Positions 6,167-13,548 of a stretch of 34,617 nucleotides of DNA are shown one piece after another. The notes below the pieces were generated by a model that was not told where the DNA came from, ran no database searches, and worked only from the letters and a program-made list of their open reading frames with translations. Numbering within the stretch: position 1 is the stretch's first letter; every line of letters begins with the position of its first letter. This DNA is from Oscillospiraceae bacterium (GTDB lineage: Bacteria; Bacillota; Clostridia; Oscillospirales; Oscillospiraceae), in NCBI GenBank assembly GCA_902778665.1, contig CACYYN010000029.1, positions 1 to 34,617 of the forward strand, read 5' to 3'. Both the position numbers and the translations under genes were made by a program.

Positions 6167-7918
6167 ATGAAAAAGAAGAAAAACCGAAAACTCCTGTTTC
6201 AGATCGGCGTGGTGCTGGTACCGCTGTGCCTGCTGATGCTGGCACTGATGGCAGAATCACTTTACACAAGCACGGTGAATTCCTACCTGAAGTCTCAGAA
6301 GAGCCGGATGGAAAAAGAGATGGACGAAAGCTTCGGGTCTATCCTGAGTGTGGACGGAAGCTTCTACAATGAAGAAACCGATATCTGGTGCTATGATTAC
6401 TGGGACAGCCATGCATCCCTTGCCAAGGAACCGCTGACGGAAGATGAGCGTGAGGCGGTTATGAAGTATATTCGAAACGGTGAGAATATCTGGTCGGCGG
6501 AGTGGCTTAAGCAGCAGAGTGAGGAGATTCAGAACATCTGTGCGAAGCTGTGGCTTTATAACATTCAACTGACGGCCGAAGAAATACGGGAGCAGAACCG
6601 TTATGAGGATCTGTTTCTCATCGACGTGGACAAAGGCAGAGAAGGCTTTGTGTATTTCTTCTTCTCCAAGGATCACCAGGTGTATCAGACGGGTGACACC
6701 ATCCCATACCGTCTTTCAGACCATCCCGGGCTTCAGGAACTGCTGAAAGACGCCTCCGCCGGAATCACCTTTGAGCGGGCGGAAAACTTCCCCGATGCGG
6801 GCAGCTACAACTACATGTGCTATAAGCCGGTGGTTCTGGACGGGAAAATCCGTGCGGTGATGGGTGCCTCCTACGGCTGGGAAAGGCTGCGGGGCGAAAT
6901 GGCAGTTATTTTCAGGCAGGCACTCACCGTGAGTATTGCCGGGATGGTGCTGGCACTGGTGCTGGTATTGCTGTTTCTCTACCGCTGGGCCATTGCGCCG
7001 GTGGAAAAGATTCAGCACAGCATCACCCATTATATCGGGACGAGAGACACAAACGAGGTGGTGCGAGAGCTCGGCGGCATCCGGGAGCGAAACGAACTTG
7101 GCCTGCTCTCTGACAATCTCTCCGAGATGGTGACGGAGATTGACCGTTACACCCGGGAGAACATTCACCTGGCGCAGGAAAAGCAGCGGATTGAGACCGA
7201 GCTGAAGCTGGCCAGCAGCATCCAGCATGCCATGCTGCAAAGCCGCTTCCCGGAGAGCGAGGACTATTTGCTCTCTGCCTCCATGGTGCCGGCAAAGGAG
7301 GTGGGAGGCGATTTCTATGATTTCTTCCCGCTGGATGAGACGCATCTGGCACTGGTGATTGCGGATGTGTCCGGCAAGGGAATCCCTGCAGCACTCTTCA
7401 TGATGATGACGCAGAATATGATCAAAAACTATGCCCGGTCCGGCCTTTCTCCTGCCGAGGTTTTGAGCCGAACCAACCGGGATGTGCTGGAAAATGAGAA
7501 CAACACCATGTTTGTGACGGTCTGGCTCGGCTATTACGAGACCACAACCGGGCACATCCTTGCAGTGGACGCCGGGCATGAATATCCCATGATCCGAAAA
7601 AAGGACGGACTGTTTGAGCTCATCAAGGACAGGCACAGTCTGTTTGTGGGCGGAGTTGAGAATGCGGTTTACAGGGAATATGAGCTGCAGCTTTATGTGG
7701 GTGACACCCTCTTCCTCTACACCGACGGGGCCACAGAAGCCACAAACACAGACAACCGGATGCTGGGAATCGGCGGTGTTCTCTCCGCCCTGAACCGTTC
7801 TCCCGATGACTCTCCCGTGGAACTTATTAAAGGCATGGGCGAAGCGATACGTGCCTTTGTGGGAGACGCACCCCAGTTTGACGATCTGACCATGCTGGCA
7901 TTCAAACGGACCAGATAA
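6167..7918 (+). CDS. Transmembrane PP2C/SpoIIE-type phosphatase with HAMP domain (RsbU-like)
   Basis: A 583-residue membrane signalling protein. One membrane segment spans residues about 10-28, an extracellular sensor region about 30-250, and a second segment about 254-272. A HAMP-type linker (about 273-330) and coiled coil follow, then a PP2C-like SpoIIE phosphatase domain at about 350-581. Metal-binding motifs are intact: VGGDFYDF near 380, ADVSGKG near 399, YTDGATEA near 518 and FDDLTML near 571. Known relatives (RsbU, RsbP) dephosphorylate an anti-anti-sigma factor of the RsbV/STAS type. No rsbV, rsbW or sigma gene lies in this window, so the target is elsewhere. The gene follows the secreted PstS-like protein by 44 bp and is probably cotranscribed. 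Confidence 0.9.
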   Translation: MKKKKNRKLLFQIGVVLVPLCLLMLALMAESLYTSTVNSYLKSQKSRMEKEMDESFGSILSVDGSFYNEETDIWCYDYWDSHASLAKEPLTEDEREAVMKYIRNGENIWSAEWLKQQSEEIQNICAKLWLYNIQLTAEEIREQNRYEDLFLIDVDKGREGFVYFFFSKDHQVYQTGDTIPYRLSDHPGLQELLKDASAGITFERAENFPDAGSYNYMCYKPVVLDGKIRAVMGASYGWERLRGEMAVIFRQALTVSIAGMVLALVLVLLFLYRWAIAPVEKIQHSITHYIGTRDTNEVVRELGGIRERNELGLLSDNLSEMVTEIDRYTRENIHLAQEKQRIETELKLASSIQHAMLQSRFPESEDYLLSASMVPAKEVGGDFYDFFPLDETHLALVIADVSGKGIPAALFMMMTQNMIKNYARSGLSPAEVLSRTNRDVLENENNTMFVTVWLGYYETTTGHILAVDAGHEYPMIRKKDGLFELIKDRHSLFVGGVENAVYREYELQLYVGDTLFLYTDGATEATNTDNRMLGIGGVLSALNRSPDDSPVELIKGMGEAIRAFVGDAPQFDDLTMLAFKRTR

Positions 7919-7938
7919 ACTGATATTGACAAAAAACT

Positions 7939-7978
7939 GAGCCGGGACGAAGAATACGATCCGTCCGGGCTCTGTTAT
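7939..7978 (+). terminator. Probable terminator after the phosphatase gene
   Basis: GAGCCGGGACG (7939-7949) pairs with CGTCCGGGCTC (7962-7972) apart from one central G-G mismatch. A loose U-rich stretch (TGTTATCATTATT) follows. It would close the sdaA operon. The imperfect U-tract lowers confidence. Confidence 0.5.
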
Positions 7979-8006
7979 CATTATTCTGATGTTGTGATGC
8001 GAAGCA

Positions 8007-8231
8007 TCATGCGGCTGAAGGAAGAACGGAAAAATCGGCGGTGAGACCGCCGTAATCCTCGGAGAGCTTCTCTTTCAGGTAAGAGATTTCATCCGATGTC
8101 ATGCCGATTTGAAGAGGTGCCGTCACGCCCGGTCAGATCCACATAGGACGCCGGAACAAGGGACAGCACAAGCGTGAACGCAGCAGAGCCGTGAGAAGAC
8201 AGGCAAAGCTTTTCACAGTGGGACGGTTCAT
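8007..8231 (-). pseudogene. Frameshifted remnant of a small exported protein gene
   Basis: This is the only part of the 446-bp gap at 7919-8364 that looks once-coding. Read leftward from ATG 8231, behind an AAAGGAA ribosome site, the frame gives MNRPTVKSFACLLTALL and then loses protein character. A second frame continues with a signal-peptide-like stretch, FTLVLSLVPASYVDLTG. A third frame gives PLQIGMTSDEISYLKEKL and KLSEDYGGLTADFSVLPSAA before TGA at 8007-8009. Two frameshifts in about 225 bp would reconcile these into one secreted protein of about 75 residues. No family is recognised. An assembly error is possible, and so is chance. Confidence 0.4.
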
Positions 8232-8293
8232 GGGAGATTCCTTTCACAAACAGGAGAACATGTAATCATCTTTACAGCATTATAGCATTAACA

Positions 8294-8328
8294 CAAAAAA
8301 AGACAAGACCCGGATGAGGGGTCCTGTC
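8294..8328 (-). terminator. Intrinsic terminator of the cation exchanger gene
   Basis: On the minus strand GACAGGACCC (8319-8328) pairs over 10 bp (one G-T) with GGGTCTTGTC (8302-8311), followed by a run of seven T. It lies 37 bp past the exchanger stop codon. Confidence 0.85.
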
Positions 8329-8364
8329 CTGGTGAAGAAATATCCTGTGAAAGGAGGAGTGGGG

Positions 8365-9336
8365 TCAGTGGATAAACTGGAAGGCTGTGAAGCACACATA
8401 GATGCAGAGGAGCAGAATGCCCTGCCAGCGTGACAGCTTGCCTTTGATGAGAGACGGAATGGTGAGGATGGCCATGACGGCAAACATAACAGGGATGTCC
8501 ACCACGAGGGAGGCATTCATGCCGTTGATGGTCTTCTCCACCGGAATGGCAAAGGGAGAGATGGTGATGGCAGCGCCGGACACCAGCACGATATTGAAAA
8601 GGTTTGCCCCGATGATGTTTCCGAGTGAGAGGGCGCTGTGCCCTTTGATGAGAGCCGTGATGGCCGTAACCAGCTCCGGCAGAGAAGTGCCCAGGGCAAC
8701 CATGGTAAGGCCGATGACGGAGGACGGAACACCCAGTGCCTCGGCAATCAGGGTGCCGTTATTCACCAGCAGGTTTGCGCCGAAGGCAATCAGCACCGCA
8801 CCCACAGCTAGCAGGGCGATATCCTGCCAGACGGGCTTTTCCTTTTCTTCAGAAGAATTATCTGAAGCATCGGCTGCTTCCGGATTTTTCTTCATCTGGC
8901 GCACGGTGATAATGATATAGATGAGGAACATGGTGAGGAACATGATGCCCTGCCAACGTTGAAATGTGCCGGTGGTATAGGCAATGAGAGAATAGATGAA
9001 AGCCGCCAGGAAGAAGGCCGCCACCGGAAGACGAAGCGCCTTTTTATCCACCCCGGAGGGACGAATGGCAACAGTGAGAGCCGCAATCAGGCTGGTATTG
9101 CAGATGACCGAGCCGATGGCATTGCCGTAGGAGATGCCGCTGTTGTGGGCAATGGCAGCCTGGGCAGAAACCATAACCTCAGGCAGGGTGGTGCCGATGG
9201 AGACAACGGTTGCGCCGATTAAAAGCTCCGGCATGTGGAAACGGTGGGCAAGGCCGACAGCACCGTCAACAAACCAGTCACCGCCCTTGATGAGTAGCAC
9301 AAGACCGAGAATAAACAGCAAAACAGGAACAAGCAT
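8365..9336 (-). CDS. CaCA-family cation exchanger (Ca2+/Na+ exchanger type), riboswitch-controlled
   Basis: A 323-residue integral membrane protein with about ten hydrophobic segments. The two inverted alpha repeats that define the CaCA family carry the ion-binding acidic residues: GATVVSIGTTLPEVMVSA near residues 41-58 and GLTMVALGTSLPELVTA near 203-220. A charged cytoplasmic loop near residues 140-165 separates the halves. Close relatives are YrbG-like exchangers. The ATG at 9336 follows GTGAGG at good spacing; an in-frame GTG at 9360 has no ribosome site. A yybP-ykoY (Mn2+) riboswitch with its own terminator lies just upstream. That makes Mn2+, or Mn2+ and Ca2+, efflux the likely role, an inference from regulation. 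Confidence 0.88.
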   Translation of the reverse strand: MLVPVLLFILGLVLLIKGGDWFVDGAVGLAHRFHMPELLIGATVVSIGTTLPEVMVSAQAAIAHNSGISYGNAIGSVICNTSLIAALTVAIRPSGVDKKALRLPVAAFFLAAFIYSLIAYTTGTFQRWQGIMFLTMFLIYIIITVRQMKKNPEAADASDNSSEEKEKPVWQDIALLAVGAVLIAFGANLLVNNGTLIAEALGVPSSVIGLTMVALGTSLPELVTAITALIKGHSALSLGNIIGANLFNIVLVSGAAITISPFAIPVEKTINGMNASLVVDIPVMFAVMAILTIPSLIKGKLSRWQGILLLCIYVCFTAFQFIH

Positions 9337-9360
9337 TTTCAATAACCTCACTACATACAC

Positions 9361-9407
9361 AAAATAAAAGACCTTTACTGCAATTACTGGGAACTGCAGT
9401 AAAAGTC
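9361..9407 (-). terminator. Riboswitch expression-platform terminator
   Basis: On the minus strand GACTTTTACTGCA (9395-9407) pairs with TGCAGTAAAGGTC (9370-9382), followed by TTTTATTTT (9361-9369). The 5' arm overlaps the 3' strand of the riboswitch P1 helix, so the two structures are mutually exclusive. Confidence 0.85.
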
Positions 9408-9503
9408 TCGCTTCTTACAACGTGCCCCGGGGAAAAACCCGACCTGACGAAACACGCCACACACCGCATTCTCTGCGGCATGCAAGCTACTCCCTCATAC
9501 TAC
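9396..9503 (-). promoter_or_regulatory. yybP-ykoY manganese riboswitch aptamer
   Basis: On the minus strand the leader carries the family hallmarks: GGGAGTAGC directly after the 5' P1 strand and GCGAGAC before the 3' P1 strand. P1 pairs GTAGTATGAG (9494-9503) with CTTTTACTGC (9396-9405), nine of ten positions including wobbles. A hairpin (GCCGCAGAGAATGCGGTG) and a GTCAGG...CCCCGG segment lie between. This class is known to bind Mn2+ and commonly turns on Mn2+/Ca2+ exporters. The P1 3' strand is reused as the terminator 5' strand, so Mn2+ binding should prevent termination (an ON switch). Confidence 0.88.
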
Positions 9504-9552
9504 CTGATAAGTTGTAACCTTTGTCAGGAGGATCTCTCCGCATGACGGAGTT

Positions 9553-9580
9553 ATTATAACATTCCCCCGTCAAATGTCAA
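9553..9580 (-). promoter_or_regulatory. Promoter of the riboswitch-exchanger transcript
   Basis: On the minus strand TTGACA (9575-9580), a 16-bp spacer and TATAAT (9553-9558). Transcription would start near 9546, giving a leader of about 210 nt that holds the riboswitch. Confidence 0.8.
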
Positions 9581-9623
9581 GCAGGGTTTTCACGTAAAAA
9601 AGCTGTGAAGGGGCAGATACTGG

Positions 9624-9653
9624 TTGGACATCGGCAGAAAGATATGGTATGAT
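9624..9653 (+). promoter_or_regulatory. Promoter of the potassium channel gene
   Basis: TTGGAC (9624-9629), an 18-bp spacer and TATGAT (9648-9653), about 38 bp before the GTG start. It is divergent from the riboswitch promoter. Confidence 0.6.
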
Positions 9654-9691
9654 AGCGAACAGACAAAACGATGTAAGGAGTGCCGCAGACA

Positions 9692-10921
9692 GTGAAAAAG
9701 CAGCAGACGGGACAGCAGAATAAGGAGGAGCTTACCTTCCGGCAGAAGGTATTCAAGATGGTATCCGTCGGCGTGGTGGATGACCCCATCAACCAGGGAT
9801 ATGACGTCATCAGCACCGGCCTGCTGCTGATCAACCTGATCGGAGCGTTTCTCGGTACATTTGACAGCATAACCGCCCGCTACAGTGAGCTGCTTCGTCA
9901 GATAGACGCCGTAACCATCGCCTTTTTCGCCATTGACTATGTGCTTCGTCTCTACACCGCCCCCTGCCTTTACCCGGACAGAGACGTGCCCCACGCCTGC
10001 CTGAAATACGTCACCTCCGGGGCCGGCATCATCGACCTGTTCTCCTTCCTCCCCTACTACCTGCCTATGTTCTTCCCGGCGGGGGTGGTGGCCTTCCGGC
10101 TGTTCCGGGTGGCGAGAATTCTGCGGCTTTTCCGCATCAGCGCCTATTATGACTCTCTCAATGTGATCACAGACGTTATTGCCAACAAAAAGCAGCAGCT
10201 GATGTCCTCGGTATTTATCATTCTGGTGCTGATGCTGGCATCCAGCCTGGCCATGTATTCCATTGAGCACACGGCCCAGCCTACGGTATTCAAAAACGCC
10301 TTTTCCGGGCTGTGGTGGGCAGTGTCCACCCTTCTGACGGTGGGCTACGGCGATATCTACCCGGTGACGTTTCTGGGCAAGGCCTTCGGCATTGTGATAA
10401 CCTTCCTCGGGGTGGGGATGGTTGCCATACCCACCGGTATTATTTCCGCCGGCTTCGTGGAACAGTACGCAAGGCAGCAGAGGCTTTCCGACTACGCAGT
10501 GGAGGCAGATCTGCACTTTGTGAAGATTGAGCTGAATGCCCGGGACGCCTGGAACGGAAAGATGATCAGGGATCTGATGCTGCCCCAGGGAATGATTGTG
10601 GCAGTGATCTCAAGAGGCTCGGAGATTATTGTACCCCGGGGCGATGTGATCCTGAAGGCCGGAGACAGGTTGGTCTTGGCGGCGGAGGCACTGAAAAACG
10701 ACAGACCCGTGAATCTCAAGGAGGTCACGCTGAAGAAAAACCACGAGTGGAACAACACCGCCATCCGTGATCTGGACATCTCCCGCCAGACCTATATTGT
10801 GATGGTGCGGCGGGACGGGCACGCCATGGTGCCAAATGGCAGTCTGGTGCTTCTGCCGGGAGACACGGTGATACTATACACCAGGGAGCATGTTCCCTCT
10901 GAGGAACTGCTGCCCGTATAA
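9692..10921 (+). CDS. Voltage-gated-type potassium channel with two C-terminal RCK_C (TrkA_C) domains
   Basis: A 409-residue six-segment channel. S1-S3 lie at about 40-125. S4 carries five arginines at every third position (136, 139, 142, 145, 148). The pore helix is followed by the K+ filter TVGYGD at 216-221, then S6 to about 255. The cytoplasmic tail has two RCK_C-like domains in tandem: about 277-333 (IVAVISRGSEIIVPRGDVIL, then AGDRLVL) and about 340-397 (YIVMVRRDGHAMVPNGSLVL, then PGDTVILY). No nucleotide-binding RCK_N domain lies between pore and tail. AAGGAG at 9675-9680 fits the GTG at 9692; the GTG at 9680 overlaps that site. RCK_C domains in other K+ transporters can bind c-di-AMP, so such control is plausible but unproven. 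Confidence 0.9.
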   Translation: MKKQQTGQQNKEELTFRQKVFKMVSVGVVDDPINQGYDVISTGLLLINLIGAFLGTFDSITARYSELLRQIDAVTIAFFAIDYVLRLYTAPCLYPDRDVPHACLKYVTSGAGIIDLFSFLPYYLPMFFPAGVVAFRLFRVARILRLFRISAYYDSLNVITDVIANKKQQLMSSVFIILVLMLASSLAMYSIEHTAQPTVFKNAFSGLWWAVSTLLTVGYGDIYPVTFLGKAFGIVITFLGVGMVAIPTGIISAGFVEQYARQQRLSDYAVEADLHFVKIELNARDAWNGKMIRDLMLPQGMIVAVISRGSEIIVPRGDVILKAGDRLVLAAEALKNDRPVNLKEVTLKKNHEWNNTAIRDLDISRQTYIVMVRRDGHAMVPNGSLVLLPGDTVILYTREHVPSEELLPV

Positions 10922-11022
10922 ACAGACTTGCGAGAGCTTGTTTACAAATTATGCTTTTCTTTTCCGTAAAACTGTGATAGAATTCCACCCGGTATCATGA
11001 AGAAAAGGAGAAAGCTCACCGT

Positions 11023-11490
11023 ATGCCAAAGCAGCAGGGCAAAAAAGAAATAGCCGCAAACCGCAAGGCATTCCACGAATATTTTGTGCTGGAACGCTTT
11101 GAGGCTGGCATTGCCCTTGCAGGGACGGAGGTAAAATCCATCCGGGGCGGGCAGGTGAATCTGAAGGATTCCTTCTGCACCATCAAGGACGGAGAGCTTT
11201 TTGTGCGGGGCATGCATGTGAGCCCCTATGAGCACGGCAACATCTTCAACAAGGACCCTGTTCGGCCCAGAAAGCTGCTGATGCACAAACGGGAAATCAG
11301 CAAGCTCAATGCCCGGGTGATGCAGGACGGCAATGCCCTCATCCCTCTCTCCCTCTATTTTAAAGACGGCAGAGTGAAGGTGGAGCTGGGGCTGTGCAAG
11401 GGCAAAAAGCTGCACGACAAGCGTGACAGTGAAGCCGAGCGTGAATCAAAGCGTGATATTGAACGAACACTCAAAGAAAGGAACTATTAA
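11023..11490 (+). CDS. smpB: SsrA-binding protein SmpB
   Basis: A 155-residue protein, typical for the family. It binds tmRNA and delivers it to stalled ribosomes in trans-translation. Family motifs include the [20 protein letters not shown] core with [26 protein letters not shown] and the basic C-terminal tail [20 protein letters not shown] that inserts into the decoding site. AAAGGAG lies upstream of the ATG at 11023. The tmRNA gene is 600 bp downstream, with one gene (cyclophilin) between, so the trans-translation partners are clustered. Confidence 0.97.
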   Translation: MPKQQGKKEIAANRKAFHEYFVLERFEAGIALAGTEVKSIRGGQVNLKDSFCTIKDGELFVRGMHVSPYEHGNIFNKDPVRPRKLLMHKREISKLNARVMQDGNALIPLSLYFKDGRVKVELGLCKGKKLHDKRDSEAERESKRDIERTLKERNY

Positions 11491-11494
11491 ATCC

Positions 11495-12013
11495 ATGAGC
11501 AACCCCATCGTAACATTTGAAATGGAAGACGGCGGCGTTTTCAAGGCGGAACTGTATCCGGAAGTCGCTCCCAACACGGTAAACAACTTCATCTCCCTCG
11601 TTAAGAAGGGTTTTTATGACGGTCTGATTTTCCATCGTGTCATCAGCGGTTTTATGATTCAGGGCGGTGACCCCACAGGCTCCGGTTCCGGCGGCCCCGG
11701 CTACTGCATCAAGGGTGAGTTCACCTCCAACGGCTTTCAGAATGACCTGAGCCATGAAAAGGGCGTTCTCTCCATGGCACGCACCATGGCACCCAACTCC
11801 GCCGGCAGCCAGTTTTTCGTGATGCACGAGTTCTCCCCCCATCTGGACGGCCAGTATGCAGCCTTCGGCAAGGTGATTGAGGGCATCGACGTGGTGGATA
11901 AAATTGCCAACACCCGGACTGACTTTAACGACAGACCTCGCCAGAAGCAGGCCATGAAGAGGGTTACGGTGGATACCTTCGGCGTGGATTATCCGGAGCC
12001 TGAAAAGGTCTGA
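11495..12013 (+). CDS. ppiB: Cyclophilin-type peptidyl-prolyl cis-trans isomerase
   Basis: A 172-residue cytoplasmic cyclophilin that catalyses proline isomerisation during folding. The active-site region is clear: FISLVKKGFYDGLIFHRVI near residues 26-44, FMIQGGDPTGSGSGGPGY, then MARTMAPNSAGSQFFV and a terminal VKRV-like strand. No signal peptide is present. The ATG at 11495 is 4 bp after the smpB stop and follows AAAGGAA within the end of smpB. An in-frame ATG at 11423 inside smpB would add an unlike N-terminus and is rejected. The stop codon falls in the first copy of a three-fold 14-bp repeat leading to the tmRNA gene. Confidence 0.95.
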   Translation: MSNPIVTFEMEDGGVFKAELYPEVAPNTVNNFISLVKKGFYDGLIFHRVISGFMIQGGDPTGSGSGGPGYCIKGEFTSNGFQNDLSHEKGVLSMARTMAPNSAGSQFFVMHEFSPHLDGQYAAFGKVIEGIDVVDKIANTRTDFNDRPRQKQAMKRVTVDTFGVDYPEPEKV

Positions 12014-12049
12014 CCCACAGCGTCTGACCCATAGAGTCTGACCCCTTTT
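12008..12049 (+). repeat. Three tandem 14-bp repeats between the cyclophilin gene and tmRNA
   Basis: GTCTGACCCACAGC (12008-12021), GTCTGACCCATAGA (12022-12035) and GTCTGACCCCTTTT (12036-12049) share the core GTCTGACCC in exact 14-bp register. The first copy contains the cyclophilin stop codon. The third pairs with TCAGAC at 12051-12056. The repeats may hold the tmRNA promoter: TCTGAC at 12023-12028 and TTTTAT at 12045-12050 are a weak -35/-10 candidate with 16-bp spacing. Confidence 0.8.
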
Positions 12050-12055
12050 ATCAGA

Positions 12056-12082
12056 CAATTGGCAATGCAACATTGCCAATTG
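12056..12082 (+). repeat. Perfect 12-bp-arm inverted repeat just upstream of tmRNA
   Basis: CAATTGGCAATG (12056-12067), a CAA loop and the exact complement (12071-12082) end 7 bp before the mature tmRNA 5' end. No T-run follows, so it is not a classic terminator. It may be part of the pre-tmRNA leader near the RNase P cleavage site, or a boundary element; this is an inference. Confidence 0.85.
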
Positions 12083-12089
12083 CTTATAC

Positions 12090-12438
12090 GGGGGTGTACC
12101 GGTTTCGACGGGGAGACAGAGGCAGGAATAGCGGGCAGATGTGCCTGGCATCTATAAAACGGGCATTTTTATAAATTAAAGAACAACGATAACACTGTTC
12201 TTCTCGCTGCTTAATCAGTGAGCGTTCTGCCTGAGAGTACCACGGCTCGGGACAGGGCGTCGACTAGTGGTGAACGTGCGTACGCTAAGCTTTGCGCGTG
12301 CCATGCATCATGAAGCTACCAACCCCCGGAGAGTGACGGCTCTCGCCGGGGCGAGGGAATGCAAATAACCGTCTGCGCCCGGAGAAGTTCCTGATGAAGT
12401 CTTTTCGGACAGGAGTTCGACTCTCCTCACCTCCACCA
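12090..12438 (+). ncRNA. ssrA: tmRNA (SsrA), one-piece
   Basis: A 349-nt one-piece tmRNA. The 5' GGGGGTG pairs with 3' CACCTCC to form the acceptor stem, followed by an encoded ACCA. The invariant GGTTTCGACGGGG lies at 12101-12113, and the T arm contains GGAGTTCGACTCTCC near the 3' end. The tag reading frame ends ...NNDNTVLLAA before TAA at 12212-12214, with a terminal LAA as expected for ClpXP-type degradation. The exact resume codon is not assigned; codons before AAG at 12179 lack the usual alanine. Pseudoknot-like segments follow. An intrinsic terminator begins 7 nt after the CCA. Confidence 0.97.
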
Positions 12439-12444
12439 TTTTTT

Positions 12445-12476
12445 GCTCCCAGATTTCTTCAATTTGGGAGCTTTTT
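12445..12476 (+). terminator. Intrinsic terminator of tmRNA
   Basis: GCTCCCA (12445-12451) pairs with TGGGAGC (12465-12471), with additional ATT/AAT pairs in the loop, then five T. Confidence 0.9.
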
Positions 12477-12513
12477 CTTATCATAATCATTTAATTTGAC
12501 AGGACAACATTTT

Positions 12514-12810
12514 ATGAAAATTGAGATTTCGGAAAAGGGCAGCGAAGCATTCTACCGGGAGGTAGTAAACATCTCCGCTCAATACCGCTATATTCTGAAG
12601 AACCATCACCACAAGCTGAAGGACTACTTCACACAGATTGTGAAGCTGGGGTGGGATAACATTGCTGTGGTGCGTGCTGACAGAGAATGCCTCACCTTTG
12701 TCTCGGGTGATCGCACGGGAATTGTGATCTCAGTGGCAAAACAGTACGCACGTGAGATACCCGCATGGCTTCACGAAAATCAGCCGAAGGTGGAAGTTGT
12801 CAACAATTGA
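12514..12810 (+). CDS. Conserved-looking small protein of unknown function
   Basis: A 98-residue soluble protein, not recognised. It has no signal peptide or membrane segment. The N-terminus is mixed alpha/beta, with a histidine-rich stretch KNHHHKLKDYF near residues 32-42, then TQIVKLGWDNIAVVRADREC and a hydrophobic strand GIVISVAKQYA. The ATG at 12514 is preferred to an in-frame TTG at 12496; only a weak AGGA precedes it. It stands alone between the tmRNA terminator and a weak terminator-like hairpin at 12842-12859 (AAAACC with GGTTTT). Codon usage looks protein-like, but function and regulation are unknown. Confidence 0.65.
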   Translation: MKIEISEKGSEAFYREVVNISAQYRYILKNHHHKLKDYFTQIVKLGWDNIAVVRADRECLTFVSGDRTGIVISVAKQYAREIPAWLHENQPKVEVVNN

Positions 12811-12909
12811 AGGGCATCACGCAAGGCATCTTCACTCCGCAAAAACCGTCCCCGGTTTTATGTTTTACTTAAGTCTGTATTCCGATTTATAGAGGAGGAA
12901 TAGAAAACG

Positions 12910-13548
12910 ATGCGAAAAGAGATCTTATGCTTCGGTGACTCTAACACATGGGGTTATACACCCGGCACCGGCATTCGATATGCTCCCGATGTCCGTTGGA
13001 CGGGGGTTATGGCCCGGGCTCTCGATGAAAACTATCATATCATAGAGGACGGACTAAACGGGCGTACCACCAGTTTTGATTTCCCCTGGAATGAATGCAG
13101 GAACGGACAGTCTGCGCTCCCCTATGCACTGCTGTCCCACAAGCCGCTTGACCTTCTGATCATTGCACTCGGCATTAATGATCTGACTGTTGTGGATGCC
13201 GATTTTTCGGCAAAGAGTGCCGCAGCTCTGATCCGAAGGACACGTATGCTTCAGGCAGTCCCGGATTCGGGAACTTCCGTCTTCCCGAACGGCGAGAAAA
13301 TACTGATTGCTGCACCTGCCCCGGTCCATCCGGACTATGACCGTATGTATGCCATTTCCTATTATGAGGAATCCTGCCGCTTAGCCGAAAAATACAGACT
13401 CATGGCAGAAGAAAACGGCGTATACTATCTGAATGTCGGTGACTATGCTTCGGCCTCACCGATTGACTGCATCCATTTCTCCCCGGAGTCACACAAAGCG
13501 TTGGGTTTGGCCATGGCAGAGAAGGTAAAGGAAATATTGGGGCAATAA
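12910..13548 (+). CDS. SGNH/GDSL-type hydrolase (arylesterase-like)
   Basis: A 212-residue cytoplasmic esterase of the SGNH fold. Block I is FGDSNTWGY with the nucleophile Ser11. Block III contains ALGINDL with the oxyanion Asn. Block V, IDCIHFSPESHKALG near residues 185-199, supplies the Asp and His. There is no signal peptide. Relatives act as arylesterases or acyl-hydrolases on small esters; the natural substrate cannot be inferred. A strong GAGGAGG site precedes the ATG at 12910. It appears monocistronic, followed by about 150 bp with no clear feature before the next gene. Confidence 0.88.
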   Translation: MRKEILCFGDSNTWGYTPGTGIRYAPDVRWTGVMARALDENYHIIEDGLNGRTTSFDFPWNECRNGQSALPYALLSHKPLDLLIIALGINDLTVVDADFSAKSAAALIRRTRMLQAVPDSGTSVFPNGEKILIAAPAPVHPDYDRMYAISYYEESCRLAEKYRLMAEENGVYYLNVGDYASASPIDCIHFSPESHKALGLAMAEKVKEILGQ

